Shown piece after piece: positions 49,420 to 61,861 of a stretch of 64,000 nucleotides of DNA. Each line of letters opens with the position of its first letter. Within the stretch, counting starts at the first letter, position 1. Below the pieces are notes generated by a model, which searched no databases, was not told the DNA's origin, and was given only the letters and a program-made list of their open reading frames with translations. The position numbers and the translations under genes were made by a program. The stretch comes from Gonatopus flavifemur (taxonomy: Eukaryota > Arthropoda > Insecta > Hymenoptera > Dryinidae): positions 11,922,001 through 11,986,000 of the forward strand of contig JAFFJZ010000001.1 in NCBI GenBank assembly GCA_018340375.1, given 5' to 3'.

Positions 49420-52400
49420 CCCACATTTCAAATTCGCATGAAAAATTTCACGAATGAAGAGTTTTATCATAACAGATAACACAAGCGTCATGTACACGCA
49501 TTTTTGATCAAGTCCTCCTTTTGTATACGTATATATCTCTCTCTTGTGTAACTACGTTCCATCGGAAGGGAATTATACGTGCTTTCCTTCTTCTTCTCCT
49601 TCTCCTTCAACCCTGGAGCATCTTTTTATCTGCGGTTTTCGTTACTTTGATCCTCCATAATTTTCATACTTTTATTCGCATCACCGGCCATCAACGAGAT
49701 ACAGGAGAAGTAACGGAACAAGGTTGAAGAAAAAGAATAGAAAGAAGAAAGAGAAGAAGAAGAAAAAGCAGAAGAAGGAGACGACTGAGCCCTGGCAAGC
49801 TTTTAGCCGCATAAAAACGAAAAAGGAACCTACATCGGCGATTCCACGTTTTCGCTTTCCACGATCCCAGCAACTCCTTATCTCCTTCCCTTCTTCTTCC
49901 GTTCTTAAACTAAAACATGCTGAACTTGTTTTATCGTTTCCTTCAGTGGAAGAAGTTTACTTTTTGGATAACTGGGAAGAAAGAGAGAAACGTCGAAACA
50001 GAAGCCTCCAGCAACTTGAAGCAACTTTTGGACATTTCTCGTTTCGTTCCATCGAATTGATACAATTTGTAATAATTACATACCAACTTCGAATCGAATT
50101 GTACAAGGTAAATTCATTTGCCTCCTTTCACATGAAATGCTGAATTGAAAGATAAAATAGTTTCACAATATTTGGGATATAACAAAATATCACGGTATCA
50201 CGACGGGAGCTGATCGAAGGAGATTATTAATTCTATTTTCTTTTCAACTGGAAGATGGTGAAATGGAACAAATAGGAGTTTTTCAATAATTCTTATGGGT
50301 TTGAGTAGCTGTTTAACGGAATTCAGAGACATAGGTCTAGTTTCTGACTTTTATTTCCCAAGAATAAAAACTAAAAATTGATTGGGAGGTGAAATTGTGA
50401 TATTAACAGCATAAGACTATGATGAAGCGACGAAGTTTACTTCTCGTTCCCAGACTACGCAGTTTGCGAGGCACTTCGTAACTATGATTACGCGGTTACA
50501 ACACGAAACTTCATTACCACAAGGCAGCATGAGAATCTTTACACCTCAAGAATAGTGTAACTCACTTGACGTATCATTGTTGTTTCATTTTCCAGCATAA
50601 AACTCACATCTTATATTAGTGTTCAGCGTGTATTGATATATCAAATCCCCACCTATAAAGTTTGCGGAAGAATTATTCGATACATTTCGAAATTCTTTTG
50701 TAACTCATCTTTTCCGTGTCCAAAGTTTCATTCGATCGTTTAACCAGCTAAGTATTTCAAATAACTTTTCAGAGAATGAGTCCAGGGTGCGGATGAAACA
50801 ATTCGTCAAATTACATTTCTCTTATCAATTTTCCAAGGGCTTTGGTAACTCGTAAGGGAAACTCGTAATACAATTGTCGAATAAGAGAAAAATGAATCAG
50901 AAACGTGGATGAATTCTATTTCTCAGTCTTAAAAAGCTTTTAAGAACTGGTGACAACAACTTCTTCCACTTCTCGAACGTGTTAAAAAGTTAAAATCCCA
51001 AGAGCCTTATAGAAAGTTCAAAAAGGTTGAAATCGAGTAGTCTCCGGTTACTTACGCCAACTGTATGTAACAGACTAGGAATCCGCAACGTCCATCGTTT
51101 CTCAAGTTTCCTCGATCCGTCCGAAGGAATTCCATGTATTTCAACCAATTTGAAAAGCAATGAGTTATCGAATTCCTCCTCGATAATGACAATCCCACGA
51201 ATTTCTTGTTTCCTTCTACACCCTATCGATAAATATTTTTTCACGGAATACCGATCCTGCGATATAAACCCTGTCATCGATTCAACGATTTAATCAAGAA
51301 TCAATCCCACGTCTCAAATGATGGAGAAGACTTTAAACACTCGACCTACATCAGAATTGAAGAACACGCACGCATGGAGAGTTTGGTTCCTGGAACTGAT
51401 TTCGAAGGGGAGGAAAAAAATTTGATTTACGTTCAAGTTCCGTCGTTTGGAGATTGAACGTTGTTGGTATGATTTCTCGAACAAGACCAAAATTTGTACG
51501 GACGGACGTTGGCTATTAACGCATGATAATCGAGCCCTCGATACATCATCGGTTCGTAATATACATATAATGACAAGATGGGATCGACCTTGACTCTTTC
51601 CTTCTTTCTTTTCTGCCAAAGAATTTACGAAGAATGCTACCCGGTAATTTTCTTACCAGTCTCTGCTCTGCCAATCAATGTATATGACCGGTTAATAGCT
51701 ATGGTATGTAACTTTGATTTTGCATTCACAATGTTTCATGGCGATCTTCGTATCAGAGCGAGAACTATAAGATGAGTGAAAAAACATGTCATGTTTTGTG
51801 CGGCAATTCCACATCTTATTAAAAACATTTCAAGAAGAGATAGATGTTTTCATCATTTTTGAGAAGGAGTCCTCTTGGAGTTTCAATTCAACTTTACAAA
51901 GAGCCTTGGATGAATCTTTAGGACGAGATGAGAAGAAATCACACGCTTCCTCGTATAACTAGGATAAAACCGTTTGCTCCTTGTAGTTCTCTTTTAGTTC
52001 GATGTACCCAACTTGAGATGTGTGTATAGCCGGTAGACGGAGAGTCGATGAAAGAACTTGGCCGACTGTAAATGGAACCGTTCGTACAGTCCCAAGCGAT
52101 TCGTAGCGCTAGAAAGTGCCACAGAAGTTGAAAGAATGATATAGAGGGAGGAAGATGAGGGTAAAAACCTTCAAGTATTCTACCGCGAAAGCGTGATTAA
52201 CCTCTGAATTCGCGAGCCACGCGAGCTTTTGCTTTACAATTTGGTATAAGCTGCGAGTGCACCGGTTGCAATATATCCACCAAACCATAGACTTGCTCTC
52301 TTTCTTCCCGCAACTTTTCCAACTTTGCTTGATTCGGAGTACTGGTTATGAAAGAAGAAAGAGAAGAGAGATAAGAAGGAGAAAACATGTAACGATTTGA

Positions 52401-54978
52401 GTTCTTCAAACTCGTAAAGGAGTGTGCTTCGATTTTCTTTTTCGTTCAAGGACGAGTCATGAGATTTCAATTAGCAAATAAATTGTTGATACAATTTTCC
52501 AACCTCTTTCCTCGATTCGAGGCTAATTCCGTAGATATCTTTTCCACGCCAAAAGGCCAGAAATTTGAAACTCTCGACTATGGTATCCAAACATCCTCAA
52601 TGTAGATAAGCTCACAATTTCCTGTATCAACATGTTTGTTGAAATCACATAATTCCCATATATTAAAAGAGTTTTTAAATTTAGAAAATCTTCCTCACGA
52701 GACACAGAGATGCGTAACTACGATAGCGGAGTATATTTACCCGCTATCAAGTTATATTTTTCTCATTACAAAGTGGATCTCTAATATTATGATGATCGTA
52801 TGCCGATGCAGGGGATACACGTTGGCGCGAAACGATCAACGCATATCTGTGCGCAGCTCTCCGTTAACGGAAGTTCATCTCACGTTTCTCGCATGGGTTT
52901 TCGATCATCGTTGGTACCTTGTTACGTTGGTATCGGATATCTGAACTCATCAACTGATTCTTGTGTGATCCACCTGACAAGCGACTGATTTTCCATTGAG
53001 ATTCATCGACAAGTTTTAACGCGTGTACGTCAAGTGCGTGTACCAGCAAAAAAGGATGTGAAGCAATTGGTACTGGACACACCTAAGTCAACTTACTATA
53101 CATCGGATACAGGTGGATTATATAATTTCATAAATTCAATAACCGGGATGATCGGATGAGCAGATTACGATGTATATGATTATGATGTATAATGAATTGA
53201 TCGAGTTCCATTGAATTCGTTTTATTGGATCATTTTCCTTGAAATGCGCACGGAAAATGAAGTTTAGATCCCTAAATAGGCTCAAACTTGAAGTTTCAAT
53301 GCACAAAATTAGTATCGGAATTATATTTTATTATTGATATAATAGAAGGATTATCATTATCGATATTCATCTATCAAATTGAACGTTATAGAGTATGTGG
53401 GTTTATCTTTACTATCGATCAACTTCAATACTTCTCCGTGGATGGTATAATTAGAAATGATTATGATGAATCTCGCATGGAAACATAGTTATTCCCTACA
53501 CAATCTACTCAAAATTGATTAATCGTATATGAATAAAATCTAGCAGTTCATAAAAGAATGTAATTTTATTTTTGGGAACAACGATGAAGGGGCAAATTGG
53601 GGAAAATAAGTGGAACAGAGTTAACATCTAGAATAGAATATAGTATCGATCATTGCACGAAATCAAATAAATAACCGTTTATCTTGAAATATACGCGAGT
53701 CGTAAATCGTTCAAATAATCCAAGAAAGTCTCTGGGAATGTGATTACCTTATTTCCTTTTTTTCCTTTGCTTTTCATCCTCGTTTAGAATGTCGTTTATA
53801 GAAAAGTATGTGGGCGTACACGTGGACGTATATGTATATGAGAAAATATAGGTCGCGACAACGACTCGGGCGAATTCCTCTCTCGACCAGTCAGGACAGA
53901 CTCCCTCGAAGGTCCATGCAAGCTGCGACCATCCATTTTTCGCGCTTGACGACGCGTTTAGCTCTTAGACGAAGCTCAGAAATCTCTCGTAATAGGGATT
54001 CTTCGCAGCGAGACGAGCAGTTTTCCTCGCTCGTGGAAAACTGTTGGAGATAAAACTGCTCGACGGAGATGGCGCACAGGAGTCCTTCAACATGATAAGG
54101 AGAAGAGGGAGAAAGAATATCGACTTGCTTAAGCCCAAAACGTGATTCGAATTGCGAATCAGAACGTTACATGGGTCGTACGCATTCGAAAGTAACCGCA
54201 AAACGTATATAGCTGACGTATAACCCTACATCCTCGGAGTTTTAGTGCCTCGAAGAATGTATATATGTTCTATCCACGTGTACATGTACGGGGTTACTTT
54301 GATATTGTTCTTCCTGGTGTAAATATTAAGAAAAAAAAAAAAAAAAAGAGAAGACATAATGGCAAAGAACAAATCGAGATATCCCAAATCTTTGTTACGT
54401 AAAGCATATAAATGTTTGGTTTCAGATTAAAGAGTACGTGATACGATTTTTCAAGAGTTTATTTAGTATTTATTAGTCGACATGTTGGGATATGATGAAT
54501 ATCGTTGGTGGTTGGGAAATTGAAAGTTTTGGAATTCTTCAAGGGAACGGGAATTTATTATTCAGAGTAGTTCTTAACTTTAATCGATACTCTTTCTAGA
54601 ACCAGATGAACATACTTTGCGCCAGGAAAAAGATTTTGCCTCGATTCAAGCATGAATATGTTAATAACAATGTGACTGCAAAAATCTTCAGCATTTTGTA
54701 AAAAGATATCACAAAATTATACACGAAAAAAATTCGTCATCATTTACAACGTTGAATGCGCAAGAATTGTTGAACTACAGGCTATGAATCGCTGGATCTG
54801 GCTATAATAAGTGCTGGGATTGTTATCATGATTGAATCATATCAGCTTGATTCAGACATTGGGGCTGATAATATAACTCGATTGGGACCTGTACTGCAAA
54901 CGAAATTCACCGAACAATCTTAGTACATAAGACGGAAGCAATTAAACCATCTGAAGACTGGGAAATTTTACTAGGAGA
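49420..54978. other. Unique non-coding stretch
   Basis: No supportable exon. A purine microsatellite (about 49725-49785) creates a poly-lysine ORF. The patch 53850-54060 is less AT-rich and has arginine-rich ORFs without a family match. A 17-A run is at 54331-54347. Donor-like CCAACTGTATG / GTAAGT sites near 51054 are not backed by a good exon. Confidence 0.35.
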
Positions 54979-55060
54979 GCAGCGGCATTCCAAGATGAAG
55001 TTAGAAAAGGGTGCCTAAGTCGTTCTATGAACTGAATACGTGCGCTGATCCACTGTGCCC
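54979..55060. repeat. Dispersed repeat, copy B (inverted relative to copy A)
   Basis: The inverse of 47989-48065: AGCGGCATTCCAAGATGAAG, GGGTGCCTAAG, ACGTGCGCTGATCCACTGTG. It is followed by CCCATGCTCTCCT, which also recurs near 48620. It marks a low-copy dispersed element of unknown type. Confidence 0.65.
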
Positions 55061-55852
55061 CATGCTCTCCTACTCCTGTTCGATGTGTCGAGTGCTTAAT
55101 TTTATTGCCGTGCTACGAGTTTTCATTAGGCGGACGTGCAAAATGAGTCTGCCCTGAGATGGTAGCTGCCATTGCGAATCACCAGGCGGCGTGCAACGCA
55201 ACTGCTTGCACAGTTGAGAAAATATACAAGTCAGGATATATAAGAAGGTGTTTCAACCCTATTCCTCATGCACTCAGTGTTACCATGTACCAGAAAATTT
55301 CTCGGAATTCGGAAATATTGACTCGTGTTGAAATATTTCTGAGTATTGAGAGAAATTCATGGACATCAGTGAAAATTCCTGCAATGTAAATTTCAGTCAT
55401 GTTTGAGACATTTTTCACAAAAAGCAGTCATCACCCTAAGAGAATATGAAGGTTCAAGGAAGGTCTATTCAAAGTCCGGACATTCGGAGGTCCATTGAAC
55501 ATTCCATGAACGTGAATTTAACCCAGGCGATTTGTGTTTTCTTGGGGCATATTGGATCCACCATTTTGTTCTCCGAAAAAGTAACTTTTAATTCTAGTTT
55601 AGCCACCAGAAATACCCGCTCATACAAATTTGAATGACTATTGTATGAGTTTTCACAATTCATCTACCATTTTGTTATGGAAAGATAACTTCGAATTCGT
55701 TTTCCGTGATCCATAAAACTTTCAAGAAACAAATTGCGAATTTTCTAAACGGTGACTTCTATCTTCAACCAGATTTTTTGCGATTTCTCCCACTGTGCAT
55801 TGCATTAGTAATCTTTGCAATCCATCATTGTTCCAGTCTAATGCTTATCATA

Positions 55853-56057
55853 CACTCACAGAAAGGATTTCTTGAAATGAGAAAAACTCACTTTATTCTT
55901 GAGCCTGGGAAATTTTACTTGAATCAAGAAGAGTTCTTTTGAAATTAAAACGAGTTTTTCTTGATCCAAGTAAAATTTTTTAGACTCAAGAAAAAAGTGA
56001 GTTTTGTCCCAGCGACAAGAAAAAATTTCTCATTTCAAGGAATCCTTTCTATGAGTG
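55853..56057. mobile_element. Palindromic MITE with CACTCACAGAAAGGATT ends, TA target
   Basis: The left end CACTCACAGAAAGGATT continues as TCTTGAAATGAGAAA. It is inverted at the right with two or three differences. TA flanks both sides (55851-55852 and 56058-56059). Inner inverted words AAAACTCACTTTATTCTTGA and its near-complement give a hairpin of about 200 bp. Confidence 0.82.
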
Positions 56058-56085
56058 TACGGCAAGAAATTGAAAATGGCCACAC

Positions 56086-56587
56086 CCCTGGTGAAAATGA
56101 AGCGTATACACAAAGCGAGAAGGAAACGTATACGATGCGAAAAACGTTTCAACTTCCTCTTTCTGGAGCGTACGATGCCCGCTTGCTGAAAAGTCATCAA
56201 ATCATACGTTCTGTGTGCGTTTTATAAGCTCCCGATCCCGTTTCGCATACGCTTCATGTAATGTAATAGTAGGTTATATGAAGCGTGTGCGAATCATATC
56301 TATTCTGACTTGAAGTAACATCTTTCAACGAAGGACATCAACAACGATCCATGGCTCAGGGGATAAGACCCTATCATAGTGGAAGTCACTGGTTCGATTC
56401 TCGCCATGGGGTTCAATTTTTTTGTCTAGATTTCTTGAATTTTTCCTGCTTTCTTTGTTTCAATTCCCGCTTCACATACTCTTCGTACCCTTTCCATTCA
56501 AGCTTCGTATACTCTCCATTAACGTTTCTGTTACCCTTTAGGATACGCTTCGTTTATTCTTTCTTTTCGCCCCCAATTTCACCAGGG
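56086..56587. mobile_element. CCCTGGTGAAA-family element carrying a tRNA-like sequence
   Basis: The inverted ends are CCCTGGTGAAA, with AC immediately outside each (56084-56085 and 56588-56589). Internal GAAGCGTATAC, GGAGCGTACG and GAAGCGTGTGCG words run one way on the left. CGCTTCACATAC, GCTTCGTATAC and ACGCTTCG run the other way on the right, as in 17473-17766. A tRNA-like block sits at 56349-56411. No transposase. Confidence 0.75.
56349..56411 (+). pseudogene. tRNA-like sequence
   Basis: A-box-like TGGCTCAGGGGATAAGA is followed about 30 bases later by B-box-like GGTTCGATTCT. CCATGGC at the 5' side pairs perfectly with GCCATGG at the 3' side, and AGTG-GAAG-TCACT forms an inner hairpin. The T-stem has mismatches and no clean anticodon arm can be assigned. 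It may be a tRNA-derived passenger of the surrounding element rather than a working tRNA. Confidence 0.42.
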
Positions 56588-57331
56588 ACTGCATTCAGTC
56601 TCGGGCCAGGGTTGCAAGGTTAGACAATATTCTGCAAATTGTGCGGTCTAAGAAAGGAGTTTCGCGGTTGAAAACTCAAAAATGCGTTTTTTGCTTTTTG
56701 GGTTATTTCAGATATAAGGAATTGATTTATGATAACGATAGAGTTCCATTTGTAATTAAATAGCGCGCGAGGTGTTCAGACAATAAGCCAGTCAATGGTA
56801 ATACCCGACATCCCTAATAAGAATTATTTTCTGATCAGAGAATTGTAATTGATTGAAGACTAACCCTGGGAGAAATTATTATCGAAAATTAGATGAGCCC
56901 CAGTTAGTTTTGCCAGATGTTGGTTTTAGCTAGTTTTGTAACGCACTTTCTAGCCTCTGCCCATCTAAATGTCCCACGGAGTTGCTGGAATCTTGTTCAA
57001 ATTGTTAATTAGGAATGTGAAATCATGTTTTTTTGTAAAATCACAGCTATGAATGAAATAGCAATGTATTTATTTCCATTAGATAACCCCGAGTGACAAA
57101 TTGAAACGTTGGAGCTTCCTTTTATTCCTCTGACTGTGTCGATGGACCATCAATGCTACTATACGATCAGTTGACGCATAAAAAATCTACATAAACCAAC
57201 TAAATGTTTGGGCACTGAAGTCAAATTGGCTGAAGTGTGTTATCCAGTTGCCCCCACGTGGGTCTGATCTAGTACGTGGATGCTAAATGCGACGCACAGA
57301 CTAATTTCTGCGAGGGAAGGCATATAATTCA

Positions 57332-57543
57332 CACTGTGAAAAGTGAATTCGAGGTAAATTCATTTCCCCTATATTCCGGGAGGAGTTTTCTTCATCTGGA
57401 GAAGAATTCCCGTCAGAGAGAAAGAATCTTCTCTCAAATGGAGGAGAATTTCTCCAAAATATAGGGAAGATGAATTTCCCCCGCGTGGGGAATTGTTGCT
57501 CCCACTAAATTTGAAGGAAATCACACTTCCACTTTTCACAGTG
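57332..57543. mobile_element. Palindromic MITE with CACTGTGAAAAGTG ends
   Basis: CACTGTGAAAAGTG is perfect at both ends in inverted orientation. Inner pairs AATTCATTTCCCCTATATT / AATATAGGGAAGATGAATT make a foldback. CA and TA flank it, so the duplication is not exact. Non-coding. Confidence 0.72.
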
Positions 57544-57545
57544 TA

Positions 57546-59867
57546 TATTACATTTTTTCTAATTGCCATTTTTCATCATGTTCTGGGAACTGCTTCCAAA
57601 ATATATAAGCAACTATCATCATTCTTCAATAAATTAATCGTTCTAGTCTTAAAAACTAGCGTTTTCTCCCTCATTCTTTCTTACTACCTAAGTTTCCTAC
57701 TTTTATATGAGCGATCGGTCTAATTTCTAGTCGGGAAACAGTGTGATGAACAGCCGTACGTTATGGATATCATAGTGATAATTCCGCTTGTTCGAGTTAT
57801 ACTATTTTTACAGAGTCCATGAGAAGATACAATCAAATAAAATTCAAACCAACGTACAGATGATTGCAAACATCAACCCTCTTCATTACGTATCATTTCA
57901 ATGAAAGTGGATAATGTTCATTATCATGTAGAAGCTTTTGATATATATGTTTGAGCTCCGTGAAGTGGACAAAACACACCCTACTATATCGCAATATAGT
58001 GGATAATAATGCCGTTAGCGGTTCGACGTAATGACCAACTTTGAATCCTCCTCTTTTGATCCGCAATGAACATGATGTATTGACTTGGAAATACGTGGAA
58101 CGGGCCACAAAAATGATTTTGTAAAAGAGCGGAGGTGGAAGGAAACATATTCTCTGTTCTATATTCTCACGAATGAATATTTACATACAATTTTCCATTC
58201 CATGCACAAATAACGTCTATCGATGACGATAAAAAAAGGGAGTCCCTCAGTTCAAATGAATGTGATATCGGAATTGGGGAAATTCAATATTTGTTTTCGA
58301 ATGAGTTGAAATGTCCAGTGAATAGTCGAATCGAAAATACATTCATTACTTCCCATTTTAACAATCATTTATCCAAAGGGAGAGAGAAAACACTCGTGGC
58401 AACTATGGGTAGTTTTGTGTTCTTTGTCAGGTTTTTATCTCATATATCCTTCACAGTTGTGTGAGATGTCAAATGTGTATCATTTATTCATTACTCTGTT
58501 ATTTCTGGACTTCTCTCTAAGCATAAGTACACATAGTTCCCGTCGAAATAGAGGGTTTCTTGATTAATAACGATATAAGGGATATTACGAGGCCTTCGTA
58601 TCTCCCCACGGTAATCTTATCGTTGTTATCTCTGACCCAAAGAAAACATAATCAATCTATGTGCTCTCAGGTTATAACGATTATTCTGGAATGATTAATC
58701 ATTATTCAACTTCTGTATTAAATTGATTGCTATCTTTGTGCGATGAAATACTTGACTCACTTTTCACCAGAAACAGCGGAGGTAAAATGATTGATTTGTT
58801 CACCTGCAACAGAAAGGAAGAAAAATTCACATTAATCTGATGTGTATATATATTTCGAAGGTTCAATGGTAAATGTGATGGAGAATAATCTGATAATATA
58901 CATGAAATCTTGGCGAGCATATTGAGAGATAAGGGGATAAAGTCCAGGGTTTGTGAAAATATTTTCGGACCATATAATCGACCCGCACAATGTCCATTCT
59001 GGACTTACGACGATGGTCGAAGAAATTTACACGCGATATAAAAACTCGCGTGTTTTCATCCGTTTGAATGTTCCTTTCGGAATGGAACGTGGTTCGAGCT
59101 TGAACTTGTGTGTAACACGTTGTATGTACATATAACCACGATCTCTTGGACAAGTACTTACAGTTCCTTTCCCCCTAAGATGCCCTGGCAGCACTCCAGC
59201 GGAGCTGTAAATATTTATACCGCTGGAGCGCGAGAAAATTCTGAAGTGTGCGCAGCTCGCTGCTACTCGGTAAGTGCAATATGTGAAAAGTTGCTCGCAG
59301 TGGTGGTTTACCGTATATACACACCATCCGTATATGTACCGACAAACATAGAGTACCTACATTCGTACAAGAAGCGAAAGATGTGAATCAAAAAGCAGGA
59401 GAAAAATAAGAAGAGAAAGTAAAGGTAAAGGAGAAAGAGGAAGAAGATGTATCGTCCTCGGAGTACTCGTTCGAGTTTTGTTTCCACGTCTCAAGTTGAT
59501 CCCTGCTTTTTCATCCCTTGATCTCGGAATTTTCTTTTCTCCCAAAGAAAGAATCATTCGAAAAGCACTGTTTTATAACGACGTCAAATGAGTTATGATA
59601 AACGAATCTCTTGATTCTTTTTGATTCTCGCTTGATCGTATGTACGGAAGCACGATGAATCGAATAGTTAAAAGATACGTGTACGGAATGCCAACGATGC
59701 TAGAAAACCAGAAAGGAAACGTGTCCCACAATCCAAAGGTAAAAAGTGGAAGGCGGTTAACACGTTCTGCATGAGATAACCGTACCACATGTGACGTAGA
59801 ACGTGTTGACAAATGAAATCAAGAGAATAGATTCGCGCTGTGAAAATTCAAGTATCATCATATTTAA
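57546..59867. other. Unique non-coding stretch
   Basis: No supportable gene. A tiny minus-strand exon-like interval (58761-58803) with good splice sites, and a palindrome with a TATA-like core (59194-59228), are discussed elsewhere. Confidence 0.35.
59194..59228. promoter_or_regulatory. Palindrome around a TATA-like core
   Basis: CTCCAGCGG (59194-59202) and its exact complement CCGCTGGAG (59220-59228) enclose AGCTGTAAATATTTATA. On the minus strand this gives TATAAATA. A GTAAGT donor lies on the minus strand at 59161 and on the plus strand just after 59270. The sequence is less AT-rich than its surroundings. A promoter or protein-binding site is possible but unproven. Confidence 0.25.
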
Positions 59868-59982
59868 CCCTCCACGAACTATCCTCAATTTCGCTCCTGC
59901 TGTGTCTGGGTCTCCGAAAAATCACAGAATTCTCAAAAGAGTGACAATGAGATTTTTTAATCCCCAGATAGTCTTTGGAGGG
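59868..59982. mobile_element. piggyBac-like MITE, 115 bp
   Basis: It begins TTAA-CCCTCCACGAACTATC and ends with the inverted CCCTCCAAAGACTATC and then TTGA, one base from TTAA. Size and ends resemble 38616-38900 (TTAA-CCCTC). Non-coding. Confidence 0.65.
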
Positions 59983-59984
59983 TT

Positions 59985-61150
59985 GAAAATCTACTAGTTC
60001 AACAATATTCAATCAGAATCGGAGTTTGTTTTTACCAGTTCGATGTTCATTCGCTCATAGAGTACAATGTTTTTCTCTCCTCATTTTCTGATGAAACCTT
60101 GATAAATCCAAGCAGAATACAATATAATTAAAACTTCATGTAAAACAATGACGAAGCCAAGACAGTTTCATCGTTGTACACATTTCCGGTTTGTTAGTTT
60201 TTGTATGTTTTTGTGTTTTTGTTATTTTCGCTACCTTCCTTTCTACGGACGGTTTTAAAAACAAAGAAAACGAGATGGTAGGAAGGAAAGAAGAAGAAGA
60301 AGAAGAAGAAGAAGAAGAAGAAGAAGAAGAAGAAGAAGAAAAGAACAGAAAAAGAAGTAGGGGAAGCAGAGCTGGTGTGTTACGGTGCGTGCTCCGTGTG
60401 GGACTCTCCCACGACATTGGTCCTAACCCTCCTCCTTTCCTCACTCATTTGTACGCCATAAGATGCCATATCACGAACTGAATATCTATACGAAGAGAAC
60501 CTGCCGAGTCGACCTACAGACTTTAACGAAGTTACAAGGGATAATTAGAAATTTGTGCTCCACTACCTCTCTGAACTTTTAACACGTTAATGTAAACATA
60601 CGGGCAAAGGAATGGAAAAGAAAAATTCTTCTTCGTTTCAAAGGTTTAATTTATTGGAGTTTTGAATATTTATAATATATTTAATGATTTGATTTGAATG
60701 CCAAAAGAGAATCGAAGGTCGCGAAGATTGTTCTTTCGGTACCACGATGATGTAAAATTCCATCGATGAAGTCAAGTAGATTTTTGATTCATGAATAATC
60801 TGCAACGTGATTCTTTTGAATAATGTAAGCAGGTTGATGGCGGGTTATAGAAAGAAAGTACTCTTGTGAATCAATTCTCTTTTCTCGGCGATATTCATGC
60901 GTAGAAGCAGTTTAGAAGCAATCAAGAATATATGATATCCTATGCTCGCGGTATCCGCTGTTTTCAAAGATTTCTCATAACTTTGTGGATCGACTGACAA
61001 AGAATCTGTATGGAGAAAAACTAATACGGAAGAGAATAAATGGATAAAAGATGAAAGAGATGGATGTAATTCATCAAATCATCAATCATAATGTGAAAAT
61101 CTGCTGCGGAGATTGAACTGAATTCCCGCGAAATATGAATCCCATTTTAT
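59985..61150. other. Unique non-coding stretch with long GAA repeat
   Basis: No recognised gene. The GAA microsatellite is listed separately. ORFs over it on both strands are poly-Glu or poly-Ser artefacts. Confidence 0.4.
60290..60340 (+). repeat. (GAA)17 microsatellite
   Basis: About 17 perfect GAA units (51 bp), the longest pure microsatellite in the window. Confidence 0.92.
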
Positions 61151-61560
61151 AGTACTGCACCAGTAATTTCCAAGACTGGCAGGGTAATGGCGCTTTTCTG
61201 TACTGAAGATTGAGTCCTAATACTATTATTCGCAATCAGTGTAGTGTCTGTAATGGATCAGTACCTGGCCGGCATTAGGCTTCCAGTATTGGTTCATCAG
61301 TACAGGCATAGTACTGTATTTCTATGTATCCAGCATTGATCCCGTACGTGTTGGCCAAGTGTTGAAAACCCAATACTGGCACTTTACTGCACCTGTTTTC
61401 AACATTGGCATTATTCCGATTTTTCTGATTGGGCTAGTCTTGATCCTGTCTTGACCTGCTGATTCTCAAGTTTTCACAGGATTGATTTGTATCCAATGGA
61501 TTAAGAGATGGTATCACAATTTTACAGTACTGATCCAGAAATTGTAGATTAATGTCTGGA
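61150..61560. repeat. CAGTACTGGC-family repeat, incomplete
   Basis: Scattered GTACTGCACCAGTA, CCAGTATTGG, CAGTACCTGGCCGG and AATACTGGCACTTTACTG words match those in 496-2350 and 30541-33234. The CCCATGTGGAAATTG ends were not found, so this is a diverged or truncated copy. Confidence 0.5.
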
Positions 61561-61861
61561 AAATTTATTTCCCGACAAGAAATCCTTGACCTTTTCTGAA
61601 CTTTGCCGTTAGAATCAATGTATATTCGCGTTAGATTCTATGGACCCATCGAGTCTATTTTCAAGGTTTCCCGTAGTTTGCTTACGAATGCAGATCAATT
61701 CCCTCTTTATGAAAGTTCAACCGTTGCTACAATCATTGAACGCACAGTATTAATCACCTATAAACACGCATTGAAGTTTAGAATTATCTAGAAACATGAA
61801 CAAGACGTAAGAAGAGCTTAAATACCATAGCAAAGATGATTCTAGCTACCTTCCGGTTCAT

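Noticed and set aside
49724..50143. 139-codon plus-strand ORF starting with poly-lysine
   Set aside because: Driven by a purine microsatellite. The remainder has no recognisable features and begins at a non-ATG codon.
58761..58803. 43-bp minus-strand interval with a strong acceptor (TTTCTGTTGCAG) and a GTGAGT donor, in phase with the 12528 Ig exon
   Set aside because: Too short to judge, no ATG or family sequence, and good-looking splice pairs are expected by chance at this scale. Kept only as something RNA data could test.
60136..60481. Opposed ORFs with long poly-Glu and poly-Ser
   Set aside because: Both are readings of the GAA microsatellite.
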